From Bacteroidota bacterium (GTDB taxonomy: Bacteria > Bacteroidota > Bacteroidia > Chitinophagales > Saprospiraceae), in the NCBI GenBank assembly GCA_963169455.1, contig CAUJDW010000017.1, positions 1 through 64,000 of the forward strand: a stretch of 64,000 bases of DNA, read 5' to 3'. Of the stretch, positions 53,477-60,375 are shown piece after piece (position 1 is the stretch's first letter; every line of letters starts with the position of its first letter). The notes beneath the pieces are model-generated. The model made no database searches. It was not told the origin of the DNA and saw only the letters and a list, made by a program, of their open reading frames with translations. The position numbers and the translations under genes were made by a program.

Positions 53477-54715
53477 TTATCGTTTAAACCACATTTTAAG
53501 CCAGAAAAAGGGGCGCGCCAGTTGTTCGCGCAGGGCGAAGTCGTTGTACATGCCGGACAATACTTCCAGCACTTTCCTGTTGCTGCCGATCAGGCTGGCC
53601 AGGGCGTTTACGAGGACGGGGTACATCAGCATTTTCTGCAGGCGGTAGCTCAGGCGCATTTCGGAGCCCAGAACGCGGCTGACTCTCTGGTCGTAGGCTT
53701 TCAGAAAGGAGGCTGAAAAATCGTTGACGGCCAGGCATTGCTGGAGCTGTTCGGCGGCGATGAAACCGCTGTAGAATGCGTTGCCGATGCCTTCTCCGGT
53801 AAGCGGGTCCACGAGGTGGGCGGCGTCACCCACCAGCATGTAGTGGCTGCCGGATATAGGCCTGGGCCTGGAGCCCAGCGGCAGCCCGTAACCCTTTACC
53901 TCTCCCTGGAGTTCTGCATCCCGGAAGCGCTCCCGCAGGCCGGGCTGTTGTTCGATCAGGTTGAAAAATACCTGCCGGAGGTTGAGTTTCCGGCGGTTCA
54001 GGATGTCGCTCCTCATGCCGAGGCCGACGTTGGCCATGCCGTTGGGCAGGGGGAAAATCCAGAAATAACCGGGTGTGATCTGCCGGATGAAGTGCAGTTC
54101 GATGAAGTTGTCGCGGTCCATGCGCCCCACATTGGAAAAGTAGGCGCGCACGGCTGCGGCATGGTGGCGGGGGTCCTTCTCCAGGCCGGCCACCCTGCGG
54201 CTGAAGGAAGAGTGGGCCCCATTGGCGACGATGAGCATGCGGGTATCCACCTGTACGGCGCCGTCGCGGCTGGAGACGAGCCAGCCCCGGCTGCTGCGTT
54301 CGAACTGCTGAATATCCGTTTCCAGGAACATGCGGATATTGTCGCGCCGGCGGGCTTCTTCGATGAGGAAATGGTCGAAGTCTTTCCGCCGGGAAACATA
54401 ACCCGGAGCGGATTTGGCGTCCCGGACGTAGTTGGGGCTGAAGGGGATGGCGAGGCTTTTCTCATTGGGCGCCACGAACCTGATGCCCCAGACATCCGAC
54501 TGGATCGGCCTGGCGTTGAAGCGCTGCAGGATGTCCGGGTCGAGGCGGTTCAGCAGGGTTGTCACCTTGCCGCTGATGGCGTCGCCGCATACCTTATCCC
54601 TGGGGAAGGCAGCCCGGTCGATCAATACGCTGGGAATTCCCAGGTAGCTGAGCCGAAGGGCCGTGGCTACACCGCCCGGCCCGGCTCCGACAATGCAGGC
54701 ATCTGTCTGGATCAT
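53477..54715 (-). CDS. Geranylgeranyl reductase-family FAD oxidoreductase
   Basis: 412 residues from ATG 54715 (MIQTDACIVGAGPGG); an upstream frame adds 16 residues before the FAD motif and is rejected. FAD dinucleotide fold GAGPGGVATALRL at 10-22, PRDKVCGDAISGK (the family's C-G-D-x-x-S motif), and the second FAD motif GDAAHLVDPLTGEGIGNAFYSG near residue 290. These enzymes reduce isoprenoid double bonds (menaquinone tail, lipids) or act on related hydrophobic substrates. It stands alone. Confidence 0.85.
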   Translation of the reverse strand: MIQTDACIVGAGPGGVATALRLSYLGIPSVLIDRAAFPRDKVCGDAISGKVTTLLNRLDPDILQRFNARPIQSDVWGIRFVAPNEKSLAIPFSPNYVRDAKSAPGYVSRRKDFDHFLIEEARRRDNIRMFLETDIQQFERSSRGWLVSSRDGAVQVDTRMLIVANGAHSSFSRRVAGLEKDPRHHAAAVRAYFSNVGRMDRDNFIELHFIRQITPGYFWIFPLPNGMANVGLGMRSDILNRRKLNLRQVFFNLIEQQPGLRERFRDAELQGEVKGYGLPLGSRPRPISGSHYMLVGDAAHLVDPLTGEGIGNAFYSGFIAAEQLQQCLAVNDFSASFLKAYDQRVSRVLGSEMRLSYRLQKMLMYPVLVNALASLIGSNRKVLEVLSGMYNDFALREQLARPFFWLKMWFKR

Positions 54716-54820
54716 AAGTTGTGGGCTTGCCGATTTTCGCCTTTGCCGGCCAGGCGCCCGCAAACGCAGCCGCTAATTTAAGGGAAGTCTCTCAAAAGGG
54801 AAGGGAAGGGCCGGAAAAAC

Positions 54821-54854
54821 GTGCGCCCGCTGTTTTTTTATCCAGCGGGCGCAC
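54821..54854. terminator. Hairpin terminator after the HtrA-like gene
   Basis: Perfect 12-bp arms GTGCGCCCGCTG / CAGCGGGCGCAC with a T-rich 10-base loop. On the minus strand it is followed by GTTTTT, consistent with ending the protease transcript. Confidence 0.8.
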
Positions 54855-55004
54855 TTTAAGATTCCCCCTTACGTAACAGTTATCCTGTCACTTTAAAAAG
54901 CGTTGTTAATAGCTGGCTCAAAGATAAAGGGAAATCTTATGCTTTTTCAACCCCATTTTCATGGGGTGATGCTTTTGATTCAATGTGCAAGCAACCCGAC
55001 ATTC

Positions 55005-56021
55005 CTATGGCAGTTCCGCCGGCACGATGCGAATGCGTTCCCTGCGGCGGTTGCGCAAAACCAGCAACTCGCAGGCCTGCCCGATAGTGGATTCGCTGAG
55101 GCAGCGGTGCAGGTCGTCGATGGAATGGACGGGCTGCCCGTTGAAGCCGACGATGACATCGCCCGGCTGCAGGCCGGAATGCCGGGCGGGGCCCTCCGGT
55201 TCGGCCTGTTGCACCAGAATGCCGGATTCTGTTTCCAGTTGCAGTTGCTGGGCCAGTGAGGCGTTCAGGCGGATCATCTGGCCGGCGATGCCGATATAAC
55301 CCCGGCGCACTTTGCCCTCCAGGATGAGCTTCCCGGCCACGAAGGACGCCAGGTTGGATGCGACGGCAAAACACAGGCCCTGGGCAGGCAGAATGACTGC
55401 CGTGTTCACGCCGATGACCCTGCCATGGGAATCGACCAGCGGGCCGCCCGAGTTGCCGGGGTTGAGGGCGGCATCCGTCTGGATGACGTCGTCGATCAGC
55501 CTGCCGCTTTCCGAGCGCAGGCTGCGCCCCAGGGCGCTCACTACGCCGGCAGTCAGGGAATACTGAAATCCGTATGGGTTTCCGATGGCTATCGCCAGCT
55601 GGCCGACCTGCAGTTTGCCCGAGTCGCCGAAGCTTGCGGTGGCGAGTTTTTCCGCGCTGATCTGCACCACGGCCAGGTCGGTTGCCAGGTCCTCGCCGAC
55701 GAGGCGGGCCTCGAACTGCCGCCCGTCCTGCAGGTTGGCCTCGATGCGGCTCGCCCCGTTGACCACATGGCTGTTGGTGACGATGTATCCGTCGGAAGAA
55801 ATGATAAAGCCGGAGCCTGCTCCGCCCGGCGAATATGGCCGCCGCCCGCGCCCCCGCACTTTGTCAACTTTGATCTGGACAACCGCCTCGCTTACCTTTT
55901 TAGCCACCCCGGCTACCGTGCGGGAGTATGCATCTAACAAATCAGAATCGGAAACCGCCTCGGCGGAGGAAGGAATGCCTGTCTCCACCGGTGGGCGGGC
56001 ATCGGATAGGAATTGTACCAT
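55005..56021 (-). CDS. HtrA/DegP-like serine protease with one PDZ domain, no signal peptide
   Basis: 338 residues. Catalytic triad His85 (VTNSHVV), Asp115 (ATDLAVV) and Ser191 (PGNSGGPL), plus the usual DGYIVTNSHV and VIGVNTAV strands. A single PDZ domain covers residues ~240-330 (GILVQQAEPEGPARHSGLQPGDVIVGFNGQ). The N-terminus (MVQFLSDARPPVETG) has no signal peptide or membrane anchor, unlike DegP/DegQ/DegS, so it may be cytoplasmic or leave by another route. A longer N-terminus is blocked by the sequence upstream. Confidence 0.85.
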   Translation of the reverse strand: MVQFLSDARPPVETGIPSSAEAVSDSDLLDAYSRTVAGVAKKVSEAVVQIKVDKVRGRGRRPYSPGGAGSGFIISSDGYIVTNSHVVNGASRIEANLQDGRQFEARLVGEDLATDLAVVQISAEKLATASFGDSGKLQVGQLAIAIGNPYGFQYSLTAGVVSALGRSLRSESGRLIDDVIQTDAALNPGNSGGPLVDSHGRVIGVNTAVILPAQGLCFAVASNLASFVAGKLILEGKVRRGYIGIAGQMIRLNASLAQQLQLETESGILVQQAEPEGPARHSGLQPGDVIVGFNGQPVHSIDDLHRCLSESTIGQACELLVLRNRRRERIRIVPAELP

Positions 56022-56145
56022 TTAGTTTGGTGATTTGAAGCCCGGGCCCGGAAGCTGTGCAACCCTGAACAGGGCCATGCGCTTTTCCGGGCCCGGGCCG
56101 GGTGAACGATCCTTTTCACCGCACTACAATAATGCCAATAAAAAA

Positions 56146-56172
56146 CAGGCGCCAATTTGACAGTGGCGCCTG
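56146..56172. terminator. Bidirectional intrinsic terminator
   Basis: CAGGCGCCA - ATTTGACAG - TGGCGCCTG, nine perfect pairs, with AAAAAA on the left and CTTTTTTT on the right. On the minus strand it ends the prohibitin transcript. Confidence 0.85.
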
Positions 56173-56199
56173 CCTTTTTTTCAGGAATAAATCGGGCGC

Positions 56200-56248
56200 G
56201 AACTTCGGAAGTTTCCCGGAGGAAGCCTGGAGCAAACTTCCGAAGTTT
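56200..56248. repeat. Inverted pair of the AAACTTCCGAAGTTT motif, second locus
   Basis: GAACTTCGGAAGTTT at 56200-56214 and AAACTTCCGAAGTTT at 56234-56248, opposite order to the pair at 10547-10596 and with the same ~50-base overall size. Non-coding, between the prohibitin stop and its terminator. Confidence 0.75.
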
Positions 56249-56278
56249 TTCCAGCCCCCCTCCGAACCCGGGAACCCC

Positions 56279-57127
56279 TCAATTCCCCCCCAGGATCAGC
56301 GGCAGCCCATCGCCCTGGCTGCCAACGATTATGACCTTGGAGTTGGGCGAGTTGGCCAGCTGCAGGGTAGCCTCGATGCCTTTGTCCTGGAGGATTTTAT
56401 CGGTAAGGCTCGCGCTGAGTATCTGGTTGGCCTTGGCCTTGGCTTCGGCTTCGATGATTTTGCGCTGGGCTTCCTTGCGTTCCTGGTCGAGGATGTATTC
56501 GTACTTCAGGGCTTTTTGCTCCGCTTCGATCTTTTCCTCGATCGCTGTTTTCACCTTGTCGGGCAGGCGGATTTCGCGGATGAGGGTTGCCCGCAGTTCG
56601 ATGTAATTGCGTTTCAGGGTCTTTTCCAGGTCTTCCTGGATGAGTTGCTGGACTTCCTCACGCTTGGTGGAATACAATTCTTCCGGCGAGAAACGCCCTA
56701 TGATCTTCCGGACTGAAGACCGCACCTCCGGCCTGACGAGGGAGGAGAGATAGTCGACGCCGAACATTTCGTGCAGGTTCCCGATCTTATCGTAGGAAGG
56801 GTTGACCCGCACCGTTACGTCGACGGCGATGTTCAGGCCGTTGGAGGACAAAACGTCCATGGTTTCTTCAATTTGCTGTTCGCGGACGGAATACACGTAC
56901 ATGTTATTCCAGGGGGCGATGACGTGGAAGCCCGGGGAATAGACGTTTTCCTTATCCAGGCCGCCGGCGAAGCGGCGGAACAACACGCCGCGCTCTCCGG
57001 CTTCGATGGTCAGGAAAGTGGCGTTGGAGAAAATCAGGATCCCGATGAAGGCGACAAAGATGATGATGGCCGTTGTGATCAGTTTTCCCTGGCTGAAGGT
57101 TTTTTTACCGTTACTACCTATACTCAT
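56279..57127 (-). CDS. Prohibitin-family SPFH membrane protein
   Basis: 282 residues from ATG 57127 (MSIGSNGKKTFSQG); the longer frame to 57283 gives a Cys-rich, non-family N-terminus. One membrane helix at ~16-36 (LITTAIIIFVAFIGILIF), then an SPFH domain (IEAGERGVLFRRFAGGL, then VDVTVRVNPS) and a long coiled coil with EAEQKALKYEYILDQERKEAQRK and EAEAKAKANQIL. It forms large membrane rings that scaffold or guard membrane proteases. No protease gene is fused or directly coupled. Confidence 0.9.
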   Translation of the reverse strand: MSIGSNGKKTFSQGKLITTAIIIFVAFIGILIFSNATFLTIEAGERGVLFRRFAGGLDKENVYSPGFHVIAPWNNMYVYSVREQQIEETMDVLSSNGLNIAVDVTVRVNPSYDKIGNLHEMFGVDYLSSLVRPEVRSSVRKIIGRFSPEELYSTKREEVQQLIQEDLEKTLKRNYIELRATLIREIRLPDKVKTAIEEKIEAEQKALKYEYILDQERKEAQRKIIEAEAKAKANQILSASLTDKILQDKGIEATLQLANSPNSKVIIVGSQGDGLPLILGGN

Positions 57128-57292
57128 GATGATATTATTTTTTATTATCGTCCGAAAATTTAACAACTTTTTGGCAATGCAGTTGCCCGGATTATACGGA
57201 AGCTCCAATTTTTCGGATGAGCAGGCCGCGGAGCCGGGAGAACAGTTGCTTTTGTCTTTTTGTTGACCTGAAACACAAACCACATCTCTTCT

Positions 57293-57616
57293 ATGAAACT
57301 ATGGCTGGTTTTCCTTTCTCTGGTGGCTCTGGCGGTGGCCTGCGGCCATTCGCCCGCAGGTGAAGAAGCGGGAAAAGCTAAGAAACCCGATGGGGAAAAG
57401 ATTTACAAAACCTACTGCATCACCTGCCACGGCCTGTACGGCAACATGGGCGCCGGCGGCGCCTACAACCTCCAGGTATCCAAACTGAACGAGGAAGAGC
57501 GCATCCTGGTCATCACCAACGGCCGCAATGCCATGACGCCCTTTAAAACCCTGCTCTCGGCCGAAGAGATAGAAGCTGTGGCGAAATATACGCTTCAGCT
57601 GAAGCCCCGCGAGTAG
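57293..57616 (+). CDS. Lipoprotein cytochrome c, single heme
   Basis: 107 residues. Lipobox VACG (Cys17). One heme c site CITCHG near residue 42, a following GNMGAGGAYNL, and the axial Met in NAMTPF near residue 82, ending in AVAKYTLQL as in class I cytochromes. Probably a periplasm-facing electron carrier anchored in a membrane. It could take electrons from a sulfur-oxidising or other dehydrogenase; no partner is coupled. It converges with the Lrp gene, one base between stops. Confidence 0.85.
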   Translation: MKLWLVFLSLVALAVACGHSPAGEEAGKAKKPDGEKIYKTYCITCHGLYGNMGAGGAYNLQVSKLNEEERILVITNGRNAMTPFKTLLSAEEIEAVAKYTLQLKPRE

Positions 57617-57617
57617 G

Positions 57618-58091
57618 CTACCCCTGTTCCAGCGGCAGGCCCACCGCCAGTTTTACCTGCGTCATGACGAATGAGCTCTGCACATTGCCGATATTGTCGA
57701 GGGCGGCCAGCTTGTTGACGATGAAGTGCTGGTAGGCGCCCATGTCCTTCACCACAACTTTCAGCAGATAGTCGAACATGCCTGCGATGTGATAACATTC
57801 GATGACTTCATTCAGGGAGTGCACTTCCGATTCGAACTTGCGCAGGTATGCCTTGGCGTGTTCCTTGAGCTGCACATTGCAGTATGCCACCAGCGTAAAG
57901 CCCAGTTTTTTGCTGTCCACCATGGCCGTATAGCGCTGGATGTACCCTTGTTCCTCCATGCGCCTGATGCGCTCGTACACAGGCGTGGTGCTCATGCCCA
58001 GCCGGGCAGCGATTTCCTTGTTCGTGTAATGCGCGTTTTCCTGCAGCAGGCTCAGGATGCGCTTGTCGGTGGCGTCCAGTGGTTTCGTCAA
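57618..58091 (-). CDS. Lrp/AsnC-family transcriptional regulator
   Basis: 157 residues starting at a TTG codon (TKPLDATDKRILSLLQ, the usual Lrp start). Winged helix-turn-helix at ~15-60 (NAHYTNKEIAARLGMSTTPVYERIRRME), then the RAM effector domain with GFTLVAYCNVQLKEH and YHIAGMFDYLLKVVVKDM. It binds amino acids and forms octamers. It is divergent from the Cys/Met PLP enzyme gene, 184 bases apart, and probably controls it in response to an amino acid. Confidence 0.9.
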   Translation of the reverse strand: MTKPLDATDKRILSLLQENAHYTNKEIAARLGMSTTPVYERIRRMEEQGYIQRYTAMVDSKKLGFTLVAYCNVQLKEHAKAYLRKFESEVHSLNEVIECYHIAGMFDYLLKVVVKDMGAYQHFIVNKLAALDNIGNVQSSFVMTQVKLAVGLPLEQG

Positions 58092-58178
58092 GGCGAAAAA
58101 ATTTCTGCGGAAGGCCGCTTTGGATTATTGATTTGGCAATTTATTCTTTTAATTACCGCAAATTAAGTTTTATTTTCC

Positions 58179-58226
58179 ATGATTGAGATTTATCATAGAA
58201 AAAGAACCTGCTAAAATTTAAATTTG
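58179..58226 (+). promoter_or_regulatory. Candidate promoter and operator between lrp-like and Cys/Met enzyme genes
   Basis: Inverted repeat ATGAT-N8-ATCAT at 58179-58196, and a full-match -7 box TAAATTTG at 58219-58226 on the plus strand, 50 bases before the ATG at 58276. No -33 TTTG is evident. The inverted repeat lies between the two divergent starts, where a Lrp site would be expected. Confidence 0.5.
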
Positions 58227-58275
58227 TATAAAAAGGGGAAGGAAAAAGATTACCTAACCGAATAAAACCAACGCA

Positions 58276-59559
58276 ATGTCCCACCAGAAATTTCGGCCGG
58301 AAAGCCTGATGATGTCCCACGGGCACCATGCTTCGGACGCTCAGGGAGCAGTTAAGGTCCCGGTTTTTCAGACCTCGACATTCGCCTTCCGCTCGGCGGA
58401 AGAGGGGAAAGCTTATTTCGAACTGGCCTACAACCTCCGGGATGCCGATGGGGAAGAAGCCCCCGGCATGATATACAGCCGCCTGAACAACCCCAACCTG
58501 GAGGTTGTTGAACAGCGCCTGAGCCTGTGGGACAAAGCGGAAGAAGGGGCTGTGTTCTCCAGCGGCATGGCGGCCATCTCCACCGTGATGTTCGAATTCC
58601 TCAGGCCCGGCGATTTGTTGTTGTACAGCAGCCCGCTCTACGGAGGCACCATGCACTTCATCAGTGAGGTGCTGGCCAAAATCGGCATCGGGGCCATGGG
58701 TTTCCGGGCAGGCGAGAACGCCGATGAGATCCTGTCGCGGCTCAGGGCGGAGGGGTTGGACAGGCGGGTGGCTATGATCTACATCGAAAGCCCGGCCAAC
58801 CCGACCAATGCCCTGACGGACATAGAGGCGATGAGCCTGATGGCGGAGGAACTCTCGCACCCGGGCAGGCCGGTGCTCACCGTGGTGGACAATACCTACA
58901 TGGGGCCGCTCTGGCAGCACCCCCTCGAACTGGGCGCCGACCTGGTGCTCTATTCGGCCACCAAGTACCTGGGCGGCCACAGCGACCTGATCGCCGGCGC
59001 GGTGCTGGGCAGCAGAGAACTGGTGCAGCGGGTGAAGAACATGCGCACCTTCCTGGGCAACATGGCTACGCCATGGACGAGCTGGATGCTCTCGCGCAGC
59101 CTCGAAACCTTGTCGCTCAGAATGGAGAAGCAGTGCCGCAATGCACAGTTGATCGCCCGTTTCCTCAGCAACCACCCGCTCGTCGAGAGGGCCCGCTACC
59201 TGGGCTTGCTGACGGAAGCCGACGGCGAACAATACGAAATATACCGCAGGCAGTGCCTGGCCCCCGGCGCCATGATCTCGGTGTACGTGCGGGGCGGGGA
59301 AAAAGAAGCTTTTGCCTTCCTCAACGGGCTGAAGTTGTTCAAACTGGCGGTAAGCCTCGGCAGCACCGAATCGCTGGCCCAGCATCCTGCTACCATGACC
59401 CATGCCGGGCTTCCTCCCGAAGTGCTGGAGGAAATGGACATCAACGGCCAGCTCGTCCGCCTTTCCATCGGCATCGAACACCCCGACGACCTGATCTACG
59501 ACCTGGAGCAGGCCCTGGAAAGGGTGGAAATGGCTATAGAGGAAGTGGCTGCCCTGTAG
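58276..59559 (+). CDS. Cys/Met-metabolism PLP enzyme (cystathionine synthase/lyase or methionine lyase type)
   Basis: 427 residues. PLP lysine in YSATKYLGGHSDL (the S-A-T-K motif), Arg-containing FSSGMAAISTV, SSPLYGGTMHF, and VDNTYMGPLWQHP with the PLP-binding Asp and Asn. The YGGT loop lacks the Cys typical of Pseudomonas methionine gamma-lyase, so lyase and synthase roles stay open. Acts on sulfur amino acids and could release sulfide, methanethiol or cysteine. Divergent from the Lrp gene; upstream of rhodanese and persulfide dioxygenase genes, which fits a sulfur-release function. Confidence 0.85.
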   Translation: MSHQKFRPESLMMSHGHHASDAQGAVKVPVFQTSTFAFRSAEEGKAYFELAYNLRDADGEEAPGMIYSRLNNPNLEVVEQRLSLWDKAEEGAVFSSGMAAISTVMFEFLRPGDLLLYSSPLYGGTMHFISEVLAKIGIGAMGFRAGENADEILSRLRAEGLDRRVAMIYIESPANPTNALTDIEAMSLMAEELSHPGRPVLTVVDNTYMGPLWQHPLELGADLVLYSATKYLGGHSDLIAGAVLGSRELVQRVKNMRTFLGNMATPWTSWMLSRSLETLSLRMEKQCRNAQLIARFLSNHPLVERARYLGLLTEADGEQYEIYRRQCLAPGAMISVYVRGGEKEAFAFLNGLKLFKLAVSLGSTESLAQHPATMTHAGLPPEVLEEMDINGQLVRLSIGIEHPDDLIYDLEQALERVEMAIEEVAAL

Positions 59560-59627
59560 CCTGCGGCGCAGGCCGCGTCGCACCCGCGGGCGTGAGGTAA
59601 AAATTTATGCCCTGTTCAAAAATATGG

Positions 59628-59639
59628 TGATGGAAATCA
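59628..59639. promoter_or_regulatory. FNR/Crp-like box upstream of the rhodanese gene
   Basis: TGAT-GGAA-ATCA (extended GTGAT...ATCAC), perfect five-base arms with a four-base spacer, 51 bases before the rhodanese ATG. Matches the TGAYN4RTCA core shared by FNR and DNR-like sites. Confidence 0.5.
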
Positions 59640-59690
59640 CAATCCTTCATCCGTTCCTGCTCTATCTTTGGAGGGAATTTTGAACAAACC

Positions 59691-60083
59691 ATGGCTGAAA
59701 ATCGAACAGAAAGTGCGGAAGGGAAGTCCTGCCGGCCCCGGCGCTGGCAGCTCCTGAAGCAGCAACTGCACAACCTGGCGCCTGTTGATTTTGCAAGGGC
59801 CCTGCGCGACGGCAGGGGCGTTACCCTGATCGATGTGCGCACGCCGGAAGAATACCGGCAGGCGCATCTGCCCGGCGCCATCAATATCAGTTACCTGTCT
59901 GCCGACCTTTGGGACCAGCTCGAAATGCTGGAAACCGAGGGCAAATATTTCGTGTACTGCCGCACGGAGCGCCGCGCGCTGCGCGTCTGCATGCTGATGA
60001 AAAACGGCGGTTTCGAACAGGTCTTCAACCTCAACGGCGGCCTGATCGCCTGGGAGGAAACCTTCGGCAGCCTCGGCGGGTAG
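59691..60083 (+). CDS. Single-domain rhodanese sulfurtransferase
   Basis: 130 residues. An N-terminal ~25-residue basic helix, then one rhodanese domain: LIDVRTPEEYRQAHLPGAINISY and the active-site loop YCRTERRALRVC, with Cys carrying the persulfide. LNGGLIAWEE closes the fold. It passes sulfur between small thiols or proteins. It stands 131 bases after the Cys/Met enzyme and 292 before the CstB-like gene, all on the same strand, which suggests sulfur shuttling to the persulfide dioxygenase. Confidence 0.9.
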   Translation: MAENRTESAEGKSCRPRRWQLLKQQLHNLAPVDFARALRDGRGVTLIDVRTPEEYRQAHLPGAINISYLSADLWDQLEMLETEGKYFVYCRTERRALRVCMLMKNGGFEQVFNLNGGLIAWEETFGSLGG

Positions 60084-60132
60084 CCCTCCGGGGGCGATGG
60101 AGGGAAGCCGGCCTGCCCTCTGCCGGAAATGA

Positions 60133-60167
60133 TGACATAAATCACCGGGAGGCAGTGGCAAAAGTCA
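60133..60167. promoter_or_regulatory. Two FNR-like boxes after the rhodanese gene
   Basis: TGAC-ATAA-ATCA (60133-60144) and TGGC-AAAA-GTCA (60156-60167), both followed by CCGGGA, start-to-start distance 23 bases. They lie 209-243 bases before the CstB-like start. Confidence 0.45.
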
Positions 60168-60302
60168 CCGGGAAATATTTGGGGGCGCTTTTATTTTGCT
60201 CCAACTTCCTGAAATATTTCTTTGAAAGAAGCTAACTGAGCTTTGCTGCCGGAGCAGGTGCTCCGGGTGGTGGGCGGAGCAGTTGTTTTTTTTCAAAAAA
60301 AC

Positions 60303-60318
60303 ATGAAATTATGTTCAT
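60303..60318. promoter_or_regulatory. Operator-like inverted repeat upstream of MBL-rhodanese copy 2
   Basis: ATGAA-ATTATG-TTCAT, the same arms and spacer length as at 44717-44732 and 46419-46434. It lies 57 bases before the ATG at 60376 in an AT-rich promoter-like stretch; no clear TAnnTTTG box follows. Confidence 0.7.
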
Positions 60319-60375
60319 ATTTAATTGAGTTGTGATTTCTTAACTATATTATCAAATCAAAAAACTTTTTAAACC

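Noticed and set aside
57293-57616. Direct electron acceptor of the soe-like enzyme
   Set aside because: The cytochrome gene is 13 kb away and not coupled; NrfD-type anchors normally use quinone.
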